A stretch of 13,847 nt of DNA from Acidimicrobiales bacterium (lineage in GTDB: Bacteria; Actinomycetota; Acidimicrobiia; Acidimicrobiales; Poriferisodaliceae): the NCBI GenBank assembly GCA_020631315.1, contig JAHDHM010000025.1:3770-17616 (forward strand). The letters run 5' to 3'. Made by a program: the position numbers and the translations under genes. This document shows, one piece after another, positions 6,977 through 11,420 of the stretch; within the stretch, counting starts at the first letter, position 1, and each line of letters starts with the position of its first letter. The notes below the pieces were generated by a model. The model saw only the letters and a list, made by a program, of their open reading frames with translations, was not told the origin of the DNA and did no database searches.

Positions 6977-7537
6977 GTGACCGAACGCCAGCACGCGGGG
7001 ATCCGACCCACGGACATCCCGCTGGTCAACGACCACCCCGACGTCGCCGGCCTGCTCCGTGACCCGGCCGCCCTCCGCGCGCTCGGCCCGCAGCTGGCTG
7101 CCCCCTGGGCCGACGAAGGCATCGAGGTCGTGATCGCTCCCGAGGCACGAGGTCCGATCATCGGAGCTCTCGTCGCCCGCGAGCTCGGTGCCGGTCTGGT
7201 GCTGCTGCGCAAGGACGGCCAGAACCACCCAGGCGCCGACACGACGGTCACCTCGGCGCCGACCTGGCGCGGTGAGCAGCAGGTCTTCCGTGCCCGCTCG
7301 TTCGACCTCGACCCCGGCACTCGGGTGATCGCCGTCGACGACTGGATCACGACGGGCAACTCCATCCGGGCGGCGCGTGATGCCGCGCTCGGGTTCGGAG
7401 CTGTGTTCGTCGGCACGTCGGCCGTCGTCGACAAGACCGATGCGGCGACCCGTGAGGAACTGAACGTGCACACCTTGGTCGCCTTCGACGCGATCCTGGA
7501 CGCCCCGCGTGACGATGGAGCAGCGCCCGATGAGTGA
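6977..7537 (+). CDS. type I phosphoribosyltransferase, adenine-PRTase-like
   Basis: A cytosolic PRTase-fold protein of 186 residues that would transfer the phosphoribosyl group of PRPP to a nitrogenous base. The PRPP-binding loop is VIAVDDWITTGNS (117-129). APEARGP (54-60) and LRKDGQNHPG (77-86) match the adenine PRTase layout, where an RK-containing segment precedes the catalytic loop. The match is good but the base specificity (adenine, xanthine or other) is not certain. The GTG at 6977 is preferred because the upstream extension to 6881 is compositionally odd and has no domain content. A clear Shine-Dalgarno sequence is lacking. The stop (7535-7537) lies inside the first ATGAGTGA of the next gene, giving an 8-base overlap from the preferred start. 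Confidence 0.82.
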   Translation: MTERQHAGIRPTDIPLVNDHPDVAGLLRDPAALRALGPQLAAPWADEGIEVVIAPEARGPIIGALVARELGAGLVLLRKDGQNHPGADTTVTSAPTWRGEQQVFRARSFDLDPGTRVIAVDDWITTGNSIRAARDAALGFGAVFVGTSAVVDKTDAATREELNVHTLVAFDAILDAPRDDGAAPDE

Positions 7538-7574
7538 TGGCCCGATGAGTGATGGCCCGATGAGTCATGGCGCG
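7515..7574 (+). repeat. 15-base tandem repeat, each unit beginning with an in-frame ATG
   Basis: Units 7530-7544 and 7545-7559 are identical (ATGAGTGATGGCCCG). Unit 7560-7574 differs at two positions, and 7515-7529 looks like a decayed unit (about 9 of 15 matches). Each starts with ATG in the frame of the thioesterase-like gene, encoding MEQRP-MSDGP-MSDGP-MSHGA. The second unit from the left also carries the stop codon of the preceding gene. Confidence 0.85.
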
Positions 7575-8018
7575 ACCGACCGACCACCTGCGGTACCCGG
7601 TGTCACACCGTCATCGGTCGAGGAGTTCGTCGCCAGGGTGTGGCCGGCCGCCGCCGGCGCCACTCATGTCGAGGAGATCAGCGGCCGCCACGCCAGGGTC
7701 CGGCGCGCTGTCGACCCGGCGTCGTTGCGACCGGGGGCCCAGGTGTCGGGCCCGACACAGTTCGGCATGGCCGACGCGGCGCTCTGGTACGCCTGCTTCG
7801 GAGCAATCGGACTGGAAGCCATGGCGGTGACCAGCGAGATGTCGATCCGCTTCCTTCGACCGTGCCGCGGCGAGGAGCTCCGTGCAGAAGCAGTGCTCGA
7901 GTCCGTCGGCCGGCGCTCGATCGTCGGGTCCGTTCGCGTCTGGGCCGACGACCCGGACCGGCCGACCGCCGTTGCACAAGGCACGTACGTGCGGCCGCCC
8001 GCGGAGTCGGAGCGGTAG
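7530..8018 (+). CDS. hotdog-fold thioesterase-like protein (PaaI type)
   Basis: A 162-residue protein with the PaaI/YbgC-type hotdog pattern. The central part reads PGAQVSGPTQFGMADAALWY, corresponding to the core helix that carries the catalytic-site acid in acyl-CoA thioesterases. It is followed by strands such as SEMSIRFLRPC, ELRAEAVLES and SIVGSVRVWADD, ending VAQGTYVR. Its likely role is hydrolysis of a cytosolic acyl-CoA of unknown type. The first ATG of the repeat (7530) is preferred because GGAG (7517-7520) lies nine bases before it. ATG 7545, ATG 7560, ATG 7515 and GTG 7509 are in-frame alternatives. The N-terminal 15 residues are repeat-encoded and probably disordered. It overlaps the PRTase stop and is followed 34 bases later by the aldolase gene. 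Confidence 0.8.
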   Translation: MSDGPMSDGPMSHGATDRPPAVPGVTPSSVEEFVARVWPAAAGATHVEEISGRHARVRRAVDPASLRPGAQVSGPTQFGMADAALWYACFGAIGLEAMAVTSEMSIRFLRPCRGEELRAEAVLESVGRRSIVGSVRVWADDPDRPTAVAQGTYVRPPAESER

Positions 8019-8052
8019 CGTTCGACATCGACGACGACGGCGAGGGACTGCG

Positions 8053-8850
8053 ATGCTCGATCTGACCACCTACCCCGACATCAGCTACGGCTCGGGACTG
8101 AACGCCGAACTCGACCCCGAGGAGCGGCGCCGGCTGCTGAAGTGGGAGATCGCCCTCGGCTACCGCATCTTCGCCAGCCAGCGGTGGGGGCAGATGGGTG
8201 ACGGCCACATCACCGCGCGCGATCCGATCCTCACCGACCACTTCTGGGTGCTCGGCTACGGCATCGCGTTCCACCAGGCCACGGTGCACAACCTGGCGCT
8301 GGTCGCACCTGACGGCCGCATCGTCGAAGGGCCCACGGCAGGTGGCGTCAACCACGCCGGCTACCACATCCACTTCCCGATCTACGACTCGCTCCCTAAG
8401 GTGGGCGGCGCGGCGCACACGCACACCCAGTGGGGCACGCCGTTCTCCGCTGAGGTCCGGCCGATGGAGCCGATCAGCCAGGAGTCGACCACCTTCGTGT
8501 TCGATCAGGCGCTGTACGAGGGCACCGATCTCGAAGTCGACACGACCGATGGCGGCTACCGCATCGCGAAGTCGATGGTCGGCAAGGGCATGCACGGCGG
8601 CGCCGCACGTCTGTGCATCCTGCGCAACCACGGGCTGCTGACCGCCGGTTCAGGGCCCGGCGCCGCCGTCGGGTTCTTCGTGATGGCCGAACGTGTCGCC
8701 GAGGTCCACATGAAGGCTCGAGAGGCGAAGCCGATCCCGATGGACGATGCCCGTCATGTCGCCGGTGGCATGTCGAACGACGAGCTCGGTTGGCGGGTCT
8801 TCCAATGGCTGTCTCGCGACATCGTGCCCGACCCGACCGTCGTGTTGTGA
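8053..8850 (+). CDS. class II aldolase/adducin family protein
   Basis: A 265-residue cytosolic protein of the class II aldolase/adducin fold, related to fuculose-phosphate aldolase and ribulose-phosphate 4-epimerase. The likely metal ligands are H122 and H124 (GAAHTHTQWGTPFSAE) and H193 (LRNHGLLTAG). GDGHITARDP (49-58) takes the place of the substrate-phosphate loop. In true sugar-phosphate aldolases a Ser-Ser-Glu segment supplies the catalytic acid; here the equivalent stretch is GGVNHAGYHIH (97-107), as in adducin-like members of unknown reaction. GAGGG 6-10 bases before the ATG supports this start. The stop overlaps the TetR start as GTGA, so the two are probably translated together. The substrate is not assignable. 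Confidence 0.88.
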   Translation: MLDLTTYPDISYGSGLNAELDPEERRRLLKWEIALGYRIFASQRWGQMGDGHITARDPILTDHFWVLGYGIAFHQATVHNLALVAPDGRIVEGPTAGGVNHAGYHIHFPIYDSLPKVGGAAHTHTQWGTPFSAEVRPMEPISQESTTFVFDQALYEGTDLEVDTTDGGYRIAKSMVGKGMHGGAARLCILRNHGLLTAGSGPGAAVGFFVMAERVAEVHMKAREAKPIPMDDARHVAGGMSNDELGWRVFQWLSRDIVPDPTVVL

Positions 8851-9437
8851 GCCCGGCCGAGCGGCAGTCGGCGGCGCTCGGGCCACGGCCGGGCACCTAC
8901 GACCGGGTGCTCTACACCGCGTTCCAGCTGCTGATCACCGAAGGCGTACAGGCCGTCACCGCGAACCGACTCCACCAGGAGACCGGCATCGCCAGGACCA
9001 CCATCTATCGCCATTGGCCCCAGCCGGGTGACCTGCTCGCGGCGATGCTGGCCAAGGCGACCAGTGACGAGGACGTCGCCCCGTTCACCGGCGAACTCGC
9101 GCACGATCTCAGCGCCGCGATGGATCAGCTCGTGTTCCGTTTCGAGCATCGGCCGATGCGCGCGCTGTTCGGCGCGCTCGTCGACGTCGGCCGCGACGAC
9201 CCCGATCGTGCCGACATCGCCCGCGAGTACGTCGACGGTCTGGTCGTGTCCTTCGTCCGAGCGTTCTCCGAAGCGGTCGCCCGCGGAGAGTTGGCCGGCG
9301 CCGACCCGATGGATCTCACCGCCGAGCTGACCGGGCCACTGTTCTTCCGCCACCTCCTGCTCGGCGAGGCCGTCGATGCCGCGGCCGCCCAAGCCGCCCT
9401 CGAACGGTGCCTCGATCGGCTCGGCGTCCCCCACTGA
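8847..9437 (+). CDS. TetR/AcrR-family transcriptional regulator
   Basis: A 196-residue protein with an N-terminal TetR DNA-binding domain. Helix 1 (YDRVLYTAFQLLITEGVQ, about 18-35) is followed by the helix-turn-helix TANRLHQETGIARTTIYRHW (38-57) and the expected connection to a ligand-binding helical domain. The ligand is unknown. The GTG at 8847 starts just before helix 1 and overlaps the aldolase stop by four bases. No Shine-Dalgarno sequence is needed if translation is coupled. Twelve bases beyond its stop is the first of two palindromes in front of the next gene, and a third follows that gene. These are the best candidates for its binding sites. As it has no promoter gap of its own, it would be transcribed with the aldolase genes. 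Confidence 0.92.
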   Translation: MSPAERQSAALGPRPGTYDRVLYTAFQLLITEGVQAVTANRLHQETGIARTTIYRHWPQPGDLLAAMLAKATSDEDVAPFTGELAHDLSAAMDQLVFRFEHRPMRALFGALVDVGRDDPDRADIAREYVDGLVVSFVRAFSEAVARGELAGADPMDLTAELTGPLFFRHLLLGEAVDAAAAQAALERCLDRLGVPH

Positions 9438-9448
9438 CCACACCACTT

Positions 9449-9465
9449 CGCTACAACTTGCAGCG
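9449..9465. promoter_or_regulatory. 17-base operator-like palindrome, site 1
   Basis: CGCTACAACTTGCAGCG, with 7 of 8 arm pairs complementary. It shares ACTTCGCTACA (9445-9455) with the same stretch at 9472-9482 of site 2. Its centre is 27 bases from site 2. It overlaps the candidate -35 TTGCAG. Confidence 0.6.
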
Positions 9466-9486
9466 CCCTCGACTTCGCTACATGAT
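9458..9486 (+). promoter_or_regulatory. candidate leaderless promoter of the small membrane protein
   Basis: TTGCAG (9458-9463) and CATGAT (9481-9486) are separated by 17 bases. Each matches the sigma-70-type consensus at four of six positions. A start six to seven bases after the -10 would be at about 9493, the A of the gene's ATG, and no Shine-Dalgarno sequence is present. Both hexamers lie in palindromes, as expected for repression by occlusion. Confidence 0.4.
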
Positions 9487-9492
9487 GTAGCG
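9476..9492. promoter_or_regulatory. 17-base operator-like palindrome, site 2 (perfect)
   Basis: CGCTACATGATGTAGCG, with 8 of 8 arm pairs complementary around a central base. It abuts the ATG at 9493, occupying the place where a ribosome-binding site would normally be. This is the best-conserved of the three related sites. Confidence 0.65.
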
Positions 9493-9903
9493 ATGTTCTC
9501 ACCACAGCGTCACTCTCTCGGCCGCGCGGTCACCGTGATCGTCGGTCTCCACGCACTCGCCGCGATCGCCTTCGGCTCACTGGCCCACCTCGACTCGACG
9601 ATCCAGTTTCCCGATCTGGTCAGCAACGACGACGGCGACTTCGCCGTCGGGCCTTACGGCAATCGCAACATCGGCGTGGGACTCGCGCTGGCGGCATCAC
9701 TGCTCGCCCGACATCGCATGATGCTCATGGGCCTGATGTCGGCCCGCTTCATCACCGACGTCGGCGACTTCGTGACCGCGCTCACGGGCGGCCTGACCGC
9801 AGGAGAGCTGGTCGGCCAACTGGTCTTCTTCGGCGTGCTGTTCGCATCGGAGTTGTGGGTGCTGCACCGCCTGCGGACGAACGAGTTCGCAGCCGTGGAA
9901 TAA
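9493..9903 (+). CDS. small integral membrane protein of unknown function
   Basis: A 136-residue protein with about four hydrophobic spans: roughly 12-31, 56-72, 74-86 and 104-124. The middle segment YGNRNIGVGLALAASLLARHR, then ARFITDVGDFV, resembles small DoxX-like/DUF4267-type membrane proteins, where an RN..G.AL motif and an R...D..D motif lie in adjacent helices. I hold this family guess loosely. An ATG at 9493 is chosen over upstream in-frame codons because those lie inside the TetR gene. The start follows a perfect palindrome without any gap and lacks a Shine-Dalgarno sequence, suggesting a leaderless, repressible transcript. The TetR regulator encoded just upstream is the obvious candidate repressor. 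Confidence 0.75.
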   Translation: MFSPQRHSLGRAVTVIVGLHALAAIAFGSLAHLDSTIQFPDLVSNDDGDFAVGPYGNRNIGVGLALAASLLARHRMMLMGLMSARFITDVGDFVTALTGGLTAGELVGQLVFFGVLFASELWVLHRLRTNEFAAVE

Positions 9904-9920
9904 CGCAACACTTTGTAGCG
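9904..9920. promoter_or_regulatory. 17-base operator-like palindrome, site 3
   Basis: CGCAACACTTTGTAGCG, with 6 of 8 arm pairs complementary. Its reverse complement begins CGCTACAA like site 1. It starts immediately after the TAA of the membrane protein and lies before the VOC gene, so the same regulator may also control the downstream pair. Confidence 0.5.
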
Positions 9921-9970
9921 CTTCGGTGTACAGCAGCTCTCGACGAGAGCCCGACACGAAACGAGCGCAC

Positions 9971-10390
9971 ATGCGACGCACCATCCTCTCCCCCAATCGA
10001 CCCGACTCCGAGGCCGCCACCGCTCCCGGTCGACCCGGACCCGACGAACTGCCGCGCTTCTCGCTCGGCCACGTCAGCCTCCATGCCGCCGATCCGGCAG
10101 CCGCAGCCGCCTGGTACGGCGACCTCGGCATGCGGGTGGTCGTGGAGTTCGACGGCATGTCGATCCTCGAACTGCGCGGCGGCACCCACATCGTCGTCAA
10201 CGCGCAGGGCGGCCCCGGACACCTGGACCTGATGGTGGACGACGTCGATGCCGCGCACCGAGACATGGCCGCCGCCGGCACCGATCCCGGGCCGATCGTC
10301 CGCCGAGGGCCGCACCGGGCCTTCGACGTCACCGACCCCTTCGGCAACCAGCTGAGCGTCAACTCGAGCCACGCCATGGGCCGGGTCTGA
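9971..10390 (+). CDS. VOC-superfamily (glyoxalase/bleomycin-resistance-like) protein
   Basis: A 139-residue protein whose residues about 31-131 form one vicinal-oxygen-chelate domain with paired beta-alpha-beta-beta-beta modules: SLGHVSLHAADPAAAAAWYG, then HLDLMVDDVDAAHRDMAAAG, and a final DPFGNQLSV. Likely metal ligands are H34 and H84, with E67 possible. The acidic residue normally found two positions after the GN segment (GNxIE) is S129, so the metal site may be incomplete or the protein may bind a ligand without catalysis. The start is uncertain: ATG 9971 puts the domain in a normal position, while GTG 9926 would add 15 basic, probably disordered residues. Neither has a good Shine-Dalgarno sequence. 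The stop shares one base with the next ATG (TGATG). Confidence 0.82.
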   Translation: MRRTILSPNRPDSEAATAPGRPGPDELPRFSLGHVSLHAADPAAAAAWYGDLGMRVVVEFDGMSILELRGGTHIVVNAQGGPGHLDLMVDDVDAAHRDMAAAGTDPGPIVRRGPHRAFDVTDPFGNQLSVNSSHAMGRV

Positions 10391-11382
10391 TGCGGGCGCA
10401 CCTGGTCCGCCGCCCCGGCGGCCCCGAGGTCCTGGAGTTGGTCGAACTGCCCGACCCCGAACCTGCCGACGGGTGGGTCCTCATCGAGATCGCTGCCTTC
10501 GGCCTGAACCGGGCCGAGGCAGTGACTCGGGCCGGCGGTTCAGGCGACGCGGTCCCCTTCCCCAAGGTGATCGGCATCGAAGCCATCGGCACCGTCGTCG
10601 ACGGCGGCGGAACCGACCTCCAGCCGGGCCAACTGGTGGCCGCTGCGATGGGAGGGTTGGGCCGCGAACATCACGGCAGCTACGCCGAGAAGACCCTGGC
10701 GCGACGCACGAACGTCTTCGCCCTCCACTCGGATCTCGACCCCGTGACCTTGGCGGCGATACCCGAGACCTGGTTCACGGCGATGGGCTGCCTCGACGTG
10801 CTCGGCGCGACGGGGCGCCCGGGGAACGTGGTGGTTCGGCCCGGCGCCTCGGCGCTGGGTCGGGCCATCGCGCAGCTCGTGCGCGCCGACGGCGGCGAGA
10901 CCATTGCGGTCACTCGCAGCGCGCACAAGCGACAGGCGCTGCTCGATGGCGGCTTCGGCCACGTCATCGTCGGCGACGGTCCTGTCGCCGACGAGGTCCG
11001 GGGTCTCTGGCCGGCTGGAGCCGACGGCGTCGTCGACACGATCGCCAGCGCGATCAGCTTGTCCGACGACCTGGCGCTGCTCGGTGGCGAGGGGCGCCTC
11101 TGCGTCGCCGGCTCCCTCGCCGACAGCTACGGCACCGCTGCCACCGGCGGCGGGGACGTGTTCGACAGGGCGAACGTCGGCTTCTACTCGAGTGAGACCC
11201 TCGACCAGACGGTCGACACGCCACGGCTGCAGCGCGTCGTCGACGGTGTGGCCGACGGCACCTACGCGGTCAACATCGCCGAGGTCGTCGGGTTCGAGGA
11301 GGTGGTCGACGCCCACCGCCGCATGGAGGCCAACGCCTTCGCCGGCAAGGTCGTCGTCGACCTTTCGAGCACCGCTGGATAA
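10390..11382 (+). CDS. zinc-independent MDR oxidoreductase (NADPH:quinone reductase-like)
   Basis: A medium-chain dehydrogenase/reductase of 330 residues, the family length, in the quinone oxidoreductase branch. The N-terminal catalytic half has GLNRAEAVTRAGG (38-50) and the IGIEAIGTVVDGG turn (61-73). Residues 123-135 (AIPETWFTAMGCL) match the helix before the cofactor domain. The nucleotide-binding segment is RPGASALGRAIAQL (150-163), in place of GAAGGVG. It ends with the usual ANAFAGKVVVD strand. Structural zinc cysteines are absent. It would reduce quinones or enones with NADPH in the cytosol; the substrate is unknown. It begins with ATG overlapping the VOC stop by one base, so the two are co-translated. 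Confidence 0.9.
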   Translation: MRAHLVRRPGGPEVLELVELPDPEPADGWVLIEIAAFGLNRAEAVTRAGGSGDAVPFPKVIGIEAIGTVVDGGGTDLQPGQLVAAAMGGLGREHHGSYAEKTLARRTNVFALHSDLDPVTLAAIPETWFTAMGCLDVLGATGRPGNVVVRPGASALGRAIAQLVRADGGETIAVTRSAHKRQALLDGGFGHVIVGDGPVADEVRGLWPAGADGVVDTIASAISLSDDLALLGGEGRLCVAGSLADSYGTAATGGGDVFDRANVGFYSSETLDQTVDTPRLQRVVDGVADGTYAVNIAEVVGFEEVVDAHRRMEANAFAGKVVVDLSSTAG

Positions 11383-11408
11383 CGTCTGTCGTCTCACACG
11401 ACGGGACG
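11383..11408 (+). terminator. imperfect stem-loop between the MDR and RND genes
   Basis: CGTC (11383-11386) pairs with GACG (11405-11408), and GTCGT (11388-11392) with ACGAC (11398-11402). This gives nine pairs with a small internal loop (T against GG) and a CTCAC hairpin loop. It follows the MDR stop directly and ends one base before the AGGCGG of the next gene. No T-tract follows. It could attenuate read-through or act as a leader structure. Confidence 0.35.
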
Positions 11409-11420
11409 AGGCGGTGCGAC

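Noticed and set aside
8015..8020. GTAGCG half-site before the aldolase gene
   Set aside because: Only one arm matches the 17-base palindrome; the other half is absent and the bases belong partly to the preceding gene's stop codon.
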